Positions 8,613 to 16,221 of a stretch of DNA of 64,000 nucleotides are shown here, piece after piece. Position numbers and translations under genes: made by a program. The notes under the pieces were generated by a model that was not told where the DNA came from, did no database searches, and worked only from the letters and a program-made list of their open reading frames with translations. Source of the stretch: CG2-30-58-95 sp964618215 (GTDB taxonomy: Bacteria > Chloroflexota > Anaerolineae > Anaerolineales > Villigracilaceae); contig CAZTZE010000004.1 in assembly GCA_964618215.1 (NCBI GenBank), positions 59,099 through 123,098 of the forward strand, given 5' to 3'. The first letter of the stretch is position 1, and the number at the start of each line of letters is the position of its first letter.

Positions 8613-10292
8613 TTAATTAGTGCGCCAAACCGATGGGACGCGCCCTTGATGAAAATTGGCCCAAGCGAGTATCCTCGATGTCTAGAAACTGCCGAGAGGC
8701 GAACATCGGGAGACCCACATGAGCCAACTGATACTGATGATAGCCAAGATTGACGATCTTGACAACCCTGAAACGCTCACCGAAGTATGGCGACACACCA
8801 TGCCGGTGGTAGACCTGAAAGACGTTACGCCGAAGCATTACTTGAACGGACTGGAAAGCACCGTGACTGAAGTCGGATGGGAAGCGATGCGCAACCTGAT
8901 GGTGGAACAATGGCGACTGACAGACGAATTGCTGGTGAGGCAATTTCGCCAGGAGCAGGCTGGTGCAACGCTTGGTGACGGGTACGACTCGTTGAAAGTA
9001 GCCAGCCGTTTGGGCGTGGTGCGTCTGCCGCGGCAGGTATGTTACCTGCCTGGAGCAGATCAACACACCCTGCCGGGCAATGCTGGCTTGCTGGAACATG
9101 AAGGGCAAGTGACCACACGCGGTTTGCAGGAATGGGTGTGTTTGTTGCCCCAAAGCCTGCCGTTTGGCACTGCGGAACGGCTGTTGGGCTGGATGGCGCA
9201 TGACGCAGAAGTCATGTCGGAAACGCAGTCGCGCCGCTGGGTGAATCGGCATGGACAAATCATCTGCCAAGCGGAACAGGCAGAAGTGAAAGCCCTGGAG
9301 GAACGGAAGAACCTGGATGGGCTGCAAGCGCAGTTGTGTGAAGCCAAACCGCCGCGTCGTCCGGCGGCATGGGCGGTTGAGTTGAATCAGACGGTCGAAA
9401 CGGCTTTGGCGCAACCGGAACCCAAGCCGCCAGAAGGGATCACCGCCAGCGACTGGGAGCGAGTGGTTCAAGCCCGGCAAGCCGATACAACTGCACAGGC
9501 GGAAGCATTGCGCCGTTTGGGGCCGCAAGTCCAACCGGGAGAAGTGGTCGCCAGCGTGGACGAAGTCCTTGTGCGTCGCCCCGAAAAACGGCGCTTCCTG
9601 GAACTGGGGACAGCCTACGTGCGTACTGCTGAAGGCTACCGCTACCTGAGCGGAAGCATCGAGATGGTTTTGCGTCAGTTGTTCCTCTTGCTGATGTTGT
9701 GTGGCGGCAGTGCCAAGACCAAAGTTGTTTTGCTCGGCGATGGGGCACGCTGGATCATGCGCTTCTTCCAGAAGCGTCTGGCAACCTGGCCGATGGTGGC
9801 TCTGTTCTTGGATTGGTATCACTGCCGCAAGAAATGCTACGACCTGACCAGCCTGATCTGCCGCGGACGAAAAGCCAAAGCCGAGTTGTTGGGATTGCTG
9901 CTCAAACACCTCTGGCGCGGACAAGTGCAGGACGTTTTGGACATTCTGGAAGAATACCGCCCACAGGCCAAGAACATCGAAAAACTCGACGAGTTGATCA
10001 AATACTTGTCCAATCGCCGCGAGTTCATTCCCAATTACCGAGAACGTCGGGCGCAGCGCCAATACATCGGCAGCGCCCACGTCGAAAAAGGCAATGACTT
10101 GATTGTCGCCCGACGACAGAAACATCAAGGCATGCACTGGAGCGAACAAACCAGCGATTCTTTGGCTGCCTTGCGGACGCTGATGCTCAACGACGGTTGG
10201 GATTTGTATTGGCAGAAACATCAAGTCTTGCCTTTGGCTATCCAGGCGTCATCGTGACTATCCCATCACTTTGGCGCGCTAACGTAAAGTTT
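8613..10292 (+). mobile_element. ISKra4-like insertion sequence, copy 1
   Basis: The boundaries are set by the shared sequence with copy 2; the bases at 8612/17910 and 10293/19591 differ. The ends carry an imperfect inverted repeat around GCGCCAAA..GATGGGA (left 8620-8640, right 10260-10285). Confidence 0.85.
8719..10257 (+). CDS. DDE transposase, ISKra4-like (copy 1)
   Basis: A 512-residue transposase fills the element. The likely catalytic residues are Asp in VVASVDEVLVR, Asp in LLGDGARWIM and Glu in GSAHVEKGND. The C-terminal block IVARRQKHQGMHWSEQTSDS..LRTLMLNDGWDLYW matches the conserved end of ISKra4/ISLre2-type transposases as I know them. The family call is from motifs only. The gene is intact and identical to copy 2, so at least one transposition is recent. 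The 535-residue antisense frame is a shadow. Confidence 0.85.
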   Translation: MSQLILMIAKIDDLDNPETLTEVWRHTMPVVDLKDVTPKHYLNGLESTVTEVGWEAMRNLMVEQWRLTDELLVRQFRQEQAGATLGDGYDSLKVASRLGVVRLPRQVCYLPGADQHTLPGNAGLLEHEGQVTTRGLQEWVCLLPQSLPFGTAERLLGWMAHDAEVMSETQSRRWVNRHGQIICQAEQAEVKALEERKNLDGLQAQLCEAKPPRRPAAWAVELNQTVETALAQPEPKPPEGITASDWERVVQARQADTTAQAEALRRLGPQVQPGEVVASVDEVLVRRPEKRRFLELGTAYVRTAEGYRYLSGSIEMVLRQLFLLLMLCGGSAKTKVVLLGDGARWIMRFFQKRLATWPMVALFLDWYHCRKKCYDLTSLICRGRKAKAELLGLLLKHLWRGQVQDVLDILEEYRPQAKNIEKLDELIKYLSNRREFIPNYRERRAQRQYIGSAHVEKGNDLIVARRQKHQGMHWSEQTSDSLAALRTLMLNDGWDLYWQKHQVLPLAIQASS

Positions 10293-10445
10293 GGCACTGG
10301 TGTACATAAAGTGTGGCACTGTCCGCAACACAAAGTCTGGCACTGGACGGCCTTAAAAAATGCGGCTTTCTGGAAACCCATGAAAATCCGTGATGAAAAA
10401 TCTGCCACTGGCTTACAATGGCATGATATAAAGTGGAGCACTGCC
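10286..10445. repeat. Degenerate direct repeats AAAGTNTGGCACTG at the island's left edge
   Basis: Units start at 10286, 10308 and 10332 (22-24 bp apart), with weaker ones near 10398 (AATCTGCCACTGG) and 10430 (AAAGTGGAGCACTG). The first overlaps the last bases of the IS. Spacing and form resemble a transposon end with several protein-binding sites. They do not match the TGAGACTGG repeats. They may be the end of an older element that carried the defence operon. Confidence 0.55.
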
Positions 10446-10486
10446 CTACCTTACGAGATAGGGAGTGTTTTATTTGGAGGAAAGTG

Positions 10487-10492
10487 TATAAT
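10487..10492 (+). promoter_or_regulatory. Candidate -10 box upstream of the defence operon
   Basis: A perfect TATAAT lies about 95 bp before the first gene, in AT-rich sequence. No good -35 box is seen at 16-18 bp, so the promoter is weak or needs activation. Confidence is limited. Confidence 0.35.
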
Positions 10493-10586
10493 ATTCGATA
10501 TGATGTGATGCCCGAAATAACCGAAGCGTTTTCGGCAAACTTTTCACAATTTGTAGTAGTTATAGACCGTAAAATTCGAATGAGCC

Positions 10587-12809
10587 ATGAATAAACAAAA
10601 TATCAGCATCGATAAATTGGCAGATGGCGCTGACATTAAGTTCACTGTAGATGCAGCCGTGCTAAGTGAACTTGGGGAAAGGCTTGTCGGAAAGCCGTAT
10701 ATCGCTTTGGGCGAGTTGGTTAAAAATAGTTATGACGCTGATGCAACCAATGTGACCATCCGTTTTGGGAATGATCGTATCGAGATAATCGATAATGGTC
10801 AGGGGATGGACTTTAAAGAGTTCGAATCTTTCTGGATGCGCGTTGGCTCACAGCACAAACAGCAGCAACGATATTCTCGAAATTTCCAACGACCGATGAC
10901 TGGCTCCAAGGGGATTGGACGTCTCGCTGTACAATTCTTGGCCAAAGAAATCGGTATGCGAACTGTTTCGGACGAGAATCCGAACTCAGAAATACAAGTC
11001 TATGTCAACTGGGCAAAGGCGCAGAAGGCTGGTGAACTTACAGAAGCTATCGCAAAGTACAAAACTGCAGAACCGAGCATCGAATACCCAAAAGGCAGTA
11101 AACACGGTACAGCCATCATCCTTGGTGGTCTCAATCAACCTTGGGATGCAAGAGCCATAACGAGTCTTGCCCAAGATATCTGGCCACTACAGCCTCCCTT
11201 CAGGTCAGCAAGGGGAGGAATACCCCAGGAAGAAGCATTCGAGGTCAACTTGGATGCTCCCGATGCGGATGCCGTGGAACATTTCAAGAACCAAATGGAA
11301 GCCGTCTTGGATATCTGGGACGCTAAACTTAACGGTAGGCTTATTCCTGCGTCAAACGGGAGGGACTGTAAAGTAGATCTTACCCTCGAATTTAAGGGCG
11401 GCAAGAAGATATTCTACAAATACGATGTAAACGACTGTAATTTGAATTCAGTGGAATTCGAGATTCGAGTCTTTACTCTGAAAGGGAAACAACCATCCGG
11501 CATCATTGTCGACGAAGCGCGTGAGTACTTCAAGAATTTTGGTGGTATCCATGTATATGACGCCGGTTTCCATATGCCATTCTACGGAACAGTCGAAAGT
11601 GACTGGTTGCGAATCCAGTATGACCAAGCATCGCGGATCTCTAAATCTATATTGTTACCGGAAGAGATACAAGTACCGCGCGGCTTGCAATTCCTGCCAA
11701 CTATTTCACGTATCTTTGGGGTAGTGCATGTAGACACCGCCAAGGAAAAAGAGATAGCCAAGAAGGAAGGCATAGAAAAAACGGGCGAATATCTTCAAAT
11801 CCAAGTGACCCGTGATCGTTTGGTCGACAACAGCGCTTATAAGAGGCTTACAAGGGTGGTGCGCACTGCGATGGATTATTATGCGACCCAGGAGGCAGCG
11901 AGACAATATAGCGAGAAAGAAACTCAGAGATCAACTGAACCCGTAGAAAAGAAATTCGAGCGGGTGGAAGACATCCTAGACCGGTACAAGGAAGATATAC
12001 CGAGACCTGTTTACAAGACTCTTTCAACAGAAGTAAAAAATGCTGTCACGGCAAGTCAAGCAGATCAAGAACGTATCACCCGGCAGGTAGGATTATTAGG
12101 AGCCCTGGCTACTACTGGAATGTCGGCTCTAGCCTATGAGCATGAAACGAAAAAACATCATTTCAAGTTATATGAATTAGCGAAGGATATCAGTGGGATC
12201 AAAGTCGATGATCCCGCCATCCAAAAGCAACTTGATAGTATCGTTCAGCGGCTAAATGCGATCATCGATCAATCTCGAGCATTGAGAGCCGTTTTCAGTG
12301 CAATGTTAGATGAAGAGAATCGAACGATGGTTGGTCGCTTCAAAGCAAGGAGTCTGATTCGGGACGTGAGTGATCAACTTGGAATCTTGTTGCATGGGGT
12401 ACGCCCAACGACTTATAGAGTAGATGATGAATTACTTCTTCCGCAAGCAGGATACGCCGATTGGAGTGCAATTTTCCAGAATGTGTTTTTGAATGCAGTG
12501 AACGCTATGCTCGATATGGATGAAAAAACAATCGATATCAGTTCACAGGCTGATGGTGATCGGAGGATGATTTTGATCCAGGATACAGGTGTAGGAGTTG
12601 ACCTACCAACATCAGAAGAATTGTTCAAGCCTTTCGTCAGAAAACTAAAGTTATCTCCAGAGCGGAAAGGACTTGGAGTAGGCGGAACTGGATTGGGTTT
12701 GACAATCGTCAGAATGATTGCCGATAGCATCGGATGCAATGTATCGTTTACGAAGCCGGAAGATGGTTTCAAAACAGCTTTCCAGATTCGATGGAAGGAG
12801 AAGCTATGA
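10587..12809 (+). CDS. Double GHKL ATPase with histidine-kinase-like C-terminal half
   Basis: A 740-residue protein with two GHKL ATP-binding folds. The N-terminal fold is MORC/Hsp90-like: an N box with E43..N47 (ELVKNSYDAD), the G1 motif DNGQGM at 69-74 and G2 GSKGIGRLA at 106-114. A helical stretch after about 500 includes ATTGMSALAYEHETKKH with His519 in a position like the phospho-acceptor of sensor kinases. The C-terminal HATPase has G1 DTGVGVD near 666 and G2 GGTGLGLTIVR near 699. No membrane segments are seen, so it is cytoplasmic. Its stop overlaps the next start by ATGA, so it is translationally coupled to the receiver-like protein. It may be a signalling or DNA-loop-type ATPase of a restriction system. 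That His519 is phosphorylated is inference. Confidence 0.8.
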   Translation: MNKQNISIDKLADGADIKFTVDAAVLSELGERLVGKPYIALGELVKNSYDADATNVTIRFGNDRIEIIDNGQGMDFKEFESFWMRVGSQHKQQQRYSRNFQRPMTGSKGIGRLAVQFLAKEIGMRTVSDENPNSEIQVYVNWAKAQKAGELTEAIAKYKTAEPSIEYPKGSKHGTAIILGGLNQPWDARAITSLAQDIWPLQPPFRSARGGIPQEEAFEVNLDAPDADAVEHFKNQMEAVLDIWDAKLNGRLIPASNGRDCKVDLTLEFKGGKKIFYKYDVNDCNLNSVEFEIRVFTLKGKQPSGIIVDEAREYFKNFGGIHVYDAGFHMPFYGTVESDWLRIQYDQASRISKSILLPEEIQVPRGLQFLPTISRIFGVVHVDTAKEKEIAKKEGIEKTGEYLQIQVTRDRLVDNSAYKRLTRVVRTAMDYYATQEAARQYSEKETQRSTEPVEKKFERVEDILDRYKEDIPRPVYKTLSTEVKNAVTASQADQERITRQVGLLGALATTGMSALAYEHETKKHHFKLYELAKDISGIKVDDPAIQKQLDSIVQRLNAIIDQSRALRAVFSAMLDEENRTMVGRFKARSLIRDVSDQLGILLHGVRPTTYRVDDELLLPQAGYADWSAIFQNVFLNAVNAMLDMDEKTIDISSQADGDRRMILIQDTGVGVDLPTSEELFKPFVRKLKLSPERKGLGVGGTGLGLTIVRMIADSIGCNVSFTKPEDGFKTAFQIRWKEKL

Positions 12810-14014
12810 CAAAAAGAGATATCCTGATTTGCGATGACTCTGAAGAAACTGGAAGAGCATTCAAAAACGGATTGGAACGCATCGATACGGTCAAGGAATA
12901 CTTCGGAGAACCAATCCTGGCGGGTAAGACGGAATTGGAACAAGCTATCAAAGCGCTGGAAAGGCGCCTAAAACAAGCCAGCAATGAAGAGATAGACGAT
13001 TATCCCCTCGATGATGCGGCGAAAATTATAGATGATGCAGCAATACTGGTAATCGATTATGCATTGTTCGATTTGGATGCTTCTGTGACAGGCGAGCGTG
13101 TTGCCTACCTGGCGAGATGCTACTCAAGATGTGGAATCATCATCGCGCTGAATCAATTCCCGCCTTATGTCGAAGAATATTTCGATTTGACTTTACGAGG
13201 TCATCTCGAATCCTATGCGGATTTGAATATCCCAAGTAACTCTCTGAAAAATCCTGGATTATGGTCCGAACCATGGAATGGTTTTCGTCCATGGGGTTGG
13301 CCACTATTACCTCAAGCGGTTAATAAACTCGAGGACCGTGTTACCGAATTGCAAGAACACTTAGGGGAGAAAATCCTCGAATTCCTGGGATTCGAAGGCG
13401 TCAAAGCATTGACTTTAACCCGGTCGACGGTAGGATTTCTCTCACGAGAAAAGCCTGAAGAGACTATTTTCCGGGAATTCGTCGACAGTGCAGGATCAGG
13501 AAACGGATTGCGAGGCAGGAACGAACGACCGATCAACGATGAAGCAATAGCCAGAATCGCAGCAGCGAGAATAGGTTGCTGGTTAGAATATGATGTGCTA
13601 CCAGGTCAAAACATCCTCGTTGACGCACCTCACTTGATCTCCCGTTTTCCAAGCTTATTGGGCGACAAATCTCAAGATATCGACGCATGGAGTCGAACCG
13701 CATCGTTTTCCGAGCCAAATGTAATCGGCCTAGATCCAATAATAGAACCGTATCGATTCAAAAGGAGCGATTGGTTGTCTCGATCAACATGGTTCTGGAA
13801 TGATCTGAGCGATTCTGAGGAAATTGCCGAAGTTCGGGATCCGTGGTCTGCCAAAACTCTAGATTATGTATTCGGCGAAGACATATCGAAATTCATTCCC
13901 AATGACGATGCGCGGAGTTTTGTGGCTGATTTAGAATCCCCCTTCGTTAGAAGGTATGTAAAGTATTTAGAGCCTAGAATTTCATATACACCATTGGTAA
14001 GATTCTCGTTATGA
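12806..14014 (+). CDS. Receiver-like protein with large unknown C-terminal domain
   Basis: ATG 12806 overlaps the kinase-like gene's TGA, giving 402 residues. The N terminus resembles a CheY-type receiver: ILICDDSEE with Asp10/Asp11, then after a long insert ILVIDYALFD with Asp84 as candidate phosphorylation site, then GIIIALNQ. The insert between strands and the absence of an obvious Lys make it divergent. The remaining 280 residues (NGFRPWGWPLLPQAVNKLEDRV..., ARIGCWLEYDVLPGQN...) match nothing I recognise and are not a classic DNA-binding output domain. Coupling to the HATPase protein suggests a two-component-like relay inside a restriction or defence operon. Confidence 0.7.
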   Translation: MTKRDILICDDSEETGRAFKNGLERIDTVKEYFGEPILAGKTELEQAIKALERRLKQASNEEIDDYPLDDAAKIIDDAAILVIDYALFDLDASVTGERVAYLARCYSRCGIIIALNQFPPYVEEYFDLTLRGHLESYADLNIPSNSLKNPGLWSEPWNGFRPWGWPLLPQAVNKLEDRVTELQEHLGEKILEFLGFEGVKALTLTRSTVGFLSREKPEETIFREFVDSAGSGNGLRGRNERPINDEAIARIAAARIGCWLEYDVLPGQNILVDAPHLISRFPSLLGDKSQDIDAWSRTASFSEPNVIGLDPIIEPYRFKRSDWLSRSTWFWNDLSDSEEIAEVRDPWSAKTLDYVFGEDISKFIPNDDARSFVADLESPFVRRYVKYLEPRISYTPLVRFSL

Positions 14015-14030
14015 GCAAAGGGGATGATCG

Positions 14031-14684
14031 ATGAATCGGCCAGTGAATATCGAACAAAATACGCTAAATAATATTCTCGTTTGGGTTGCACAGCTCGGAG
14101 ATAATATTCAAAACACTTCTGAAAAAGTCCAAAAGATTCAAGAGCAGACAGGAGTTTTTCGGAAAATAACCGACCGGGAATTGGAGGCTATGCTCACTAC
14201 TGGTGCTCCCAGAACAGTAAGCATGTTGGAAAACAACGCGTTCATTTACCTTCCTCCTGCTAAGAAAGGCGATTGCTTTGTTCCGATATTGTGTGTCGAA
14301 TATGACTATGCAATTGAGATGCCAAAGTTAAGTCTCAAAATCGCGCTCTTCCACATTTCTGAAAACGATGATAAAAGACCTTTGCAAGCAATCGGGTATA
14401 GATTCGAAACATCACATGAACAAGAGCGACATCATTATTGTCACATTCAACACATCAACGGGTTTGGCCACAGTGATAGATATAAATTGCCGGGCACTGA
14501 ATGGGTTCCAATGGAGTATCCTGCTTTTCCTATAGATGCTCAAAATCCTATTGAATTGTTAGTGTGTTTGTTAGTCAGCCTATATGATCTCGACATAATA
14601 AACGATCTCAAGGGCGAGTTTAAAACCCTCATCGAAGCTCATATCAAGAAGATGAGGCTTTTTAAGTTCGTAACCAAGATATAA
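14031..14684 (+). CDS. Unknown 217-residue protein of the defence operon
   Basis: It starts at ATG 14031, 16 bp after the receiver-like gene, with GGGGATGATCG as a weak ribosome-binding site. An N-terminal helix (LNNILVWVAQLGDNIQNTSEKVQKIQEQ) could form a coiled coil. The middle has YRFETSHEQERHHYCHIQHING, a His-rich motif that may bind metal or be catalytic. The C terminus is helical and basic. No signal peptide or membrane segment is seen. I do not recognise a family. Its place between receiver and methyltransferase, in tight spacing, suggests a subunit or effector of the same system. Confidence 0.65.
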   Translation: MNRPVNIEQNTLNNILVWVAQLGDNIQNTSEKVQKIQEQTGVFRKITDRELEAMLTTGAPRTVSMLENNAFIYLPPAKKGDCFVPILCVEYDYAIEMPKLSLKIALFHISENDDKRPLQAIGYRFETSHEQERHHYCHIQHINGFGHSDRYKLPGTEWVPMEYPAFPIDAQNPIELLVCLLVSLYDLDIINDLKGEFKTLIEAHIKKMRLFKFVTKI

Positions 14685-14691
14685 TATTCTT

Positions 14692-15735
14692 ATGCGGCGA
14701 TACCCAGTAGTTGACGTGTTTTGTGGTGTGGGAGGCTTGACCCACGGTTTTGTACTGGAGGGATTCGATGTGGTTGCGGGAATCGACAGCGATCTTTCCT
14801 GTAGATATGCATACGAGAAGAACAACGGCGCTCAGTTTATCGAAGCCGATGTAGCTGAGTTATCAGGCGAAATTGTGTCGAAGTTATATCCTGAAGGTTC
14901 TGTCAAGATTCTAATTGGATGCGCCCCCTGCCAACCATTTTCTAACTATACTAACAAACTCAAGGAGAAAAATCAGAAACAATGGCCACTGTTAGACACA
15001 TTCGGCCGCCTTGTCGGAGAAGTGCAACCCGAAATCGTCTCCATGGAAAACGTAGCCAGCCTTGGGAGCAAAGATGTTTTCAACGATTTCGTAGAATTAC
15101 TCGAAAGGAATGAATATCATGTAACTTGGGGGAATGTTTATTGCCCTGACTACGGTGTTCCTCAGATGCGTTGGCGATTGGTTCTCTTGGCATCGAAGTT
15201 AGGTGAGATCAAGCTCATCGAACCTACACATAGCCCTGAAGAATACGTGACAGTCGAAGAGACGATAGGTCACTTACCTCCCATTGCTGCTGGTGAAATT
15301 CATAAAGATGATCCTCTTCACAGAGCAGGCAATATGTCAGCCATGAACTTGAGCAGAATCAAAAGCTCCGTTCCTGGAGGAACATGGCAAGATTGGAATG
15401 AGAGTTTATTAGCACCTTGCCATCGAAAGAGTAGTGGAAAATCTTATTACAATGTTTATGGCAGAATGGAATGGGATAAGATGTCACCAACTATTACTAC
15501 ACAGTTTACTGGTTTTGGGAATGGGCGCTTTGGACATCCAGAACAAGATAGAGGTCTCTCCTTGCGAGAAGGCGCTTTACTTCAAACCTTCCCAGAGAAT
15601 TACGAATTCTTTGAGCCTGGAACGGATTACCATCTCACTCATGTAGCCAAATACATTGGTAATGCAGTGCCAGTAGAATTAGCAAGAGTTATTGCAAGAA
15701 GCATGCGGACTCATCTAGAAGCGTATGACGGGTAA
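14692..15735 (+). CDS. DNA cytosine-5 methyltransferase (Dcm-like) of the defence operon
   Basis: A 347-residue enzyme with motif I DVFCGVGGLTHG (8-19), motif IV GCAPCQPFSNY with catalytic Cys80, motif VI SMENV, motif VIII MRWRLVLLAS, a short target-recognition region around NVYGRMEWDKMSPTITTQF and motif X YIGNAVP. It methylates cytosine at C5. The target sequence cannot be read from the protein. It begins 8 bp after the unknown gene and overlaps the Vsr gene by 11 bp, a common pairing because Vsr repairs T:G mismatches made when 5-methylcytosine deaminates. Confidence 0.93.
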   Translation: MRRYPVVDVFCGVGGLTHGFVLEGFDVVAGIDSDLSCRYAYEKNNGAQFIEADVAELSGEIVSKLYPEGSVKILIGCAPCQPFSNYTNKLKEKNQKQWPLLDTFGRLVGEVQPEIVSMENVASLGSKDVFNDFVELLERNEYHVTWGNVYCPDYGVPQMRWRLVLLASKLGEIKLIEPTHSPEEYVTVEETIGHLPPIAAGEIHKDDPLHRAGNMSAMNLSRIKSSVPGGTWQDWNESLLAPCHRKSSGKSYYNVYGRMEWDKMSPTITTQFTGFGNGRFGHPEQDRGLSLREGALLQTFPENYEFFEPGTDYHLTHVAKYIGNAVPVELARVIARSMRTHLEAYDG

Positions 15736-16207
15736 ACGAGAAGAAGAAATCAGAAAAATTGGTGTTCCTCCTCCGTCATCTGAGGCTGCCCTGAGAAGGA
15801 TGCAAGCAGCCAAGCCCAAAGATACAGCCCCTGAGAAGGCACTCCGTTCAGCAATCTATCGTAGGGGTCTACGCTACCGTGTAGATGCGAAGCCATTGAA
15901 TGAATTGAACCGGCGTGCAGATATCATCTTTCGGCCTACTAATGTAGCGGTCTTTGTTGATGGATGTTTTTGGCATGGCTGCCCAATCCACGGCACTCAA
16001 GCTAAAGCGAATGCGGAATTTTGGCGCGTCAAAATCAAGCAAAATCGAGAGCGTGATGCAGACACTAATCAGCAATTGGAAGAGGCTGGCTGGAAGGTTA
16101 TTCGAATTTGGGAACATGAAGACCCCGAAGAAGCTTCCGAGAAAATATTCAATATCGTAATGAAGCGCCAAATGTACAAGAATGAAACCCACATAGAGAT
16201 TCCATAA
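15725..16207 (+). CDS. vsr: Very short patch repair endonuclease (Vsr)
   Basis: A 160-residue member of the Vsr nuclease family. The catalytic Asp is in RRADIIFRP (about D66). The signature FVDGCFWHGCP with its Cys/His zinc ligands lies at 77-87. EEAGWKVIRIWEHE matches the terminal strand. It nicks next to T:G mismatches at methylated sites. An extra 35-residue N-terminal segment precedes the fold. In operons with GHKL ATPases, Vsr-like nucleases have also been proposed as the restriction arm, which fits here since no other nuclease is seen. Confidence 0.92.
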   Translation: MTGKREEEIRKIGVPPPSSEAALRRMQAAKPKDTAPEKALRSAIYRRGLRYRVDAKPLNELNRRADIIFRPTNVAVFVDGCFWHGCPIHGTQAKANAEFWRVKIKQNRERDADTNQQLEEAGWKVIRIWEHEDPEEASEKIFNIVMKRQMYKNETHIEIP

Positions 16208-16221
16208 AATCAAGGGGAAAA

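Larger units (their letters stand above)
5837..8616 (+). pseudogene. tniQ: tniQ, 5' two thirds, interrupted by IS701-type and composite insertions
   Basis: The coding parts are 5837-5885 and 7454-8612; the rest is at 19591-20179. Removing 5886-7453 keeps the frame (...SITTHSLSGLFSW), and joining 8612 to 19591 keeps it again, giving 598 codons. The visible TniQ signature is two zinc-binding segments: HFCPCCLNDGAYHRLAWRAV then CLVHDCLLADACPHC, and CPRCRFDL. Helix-turn-helix-like repeats follow, such as NLKEAAQILQIPKSVVHRMG. TniQ proteins direct target choice of Tn7/Tn5053-type transposons and CRISPR-associated transposons. No TnsA, TnsB/TniA or TnsC/TniB gene is present, and the N terminus looks short. 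The current frame ends at TAA 8614-8616, created by the IS. Confidence 0.75.

Noticed and set aside
8617..10224. 535-codon minus-strand frame across the transposase (also at 17915-19522)
   Set aside because: It is antisense to a clear DDE transposase, has no domain, and is present only because the sense frame has biased codons.
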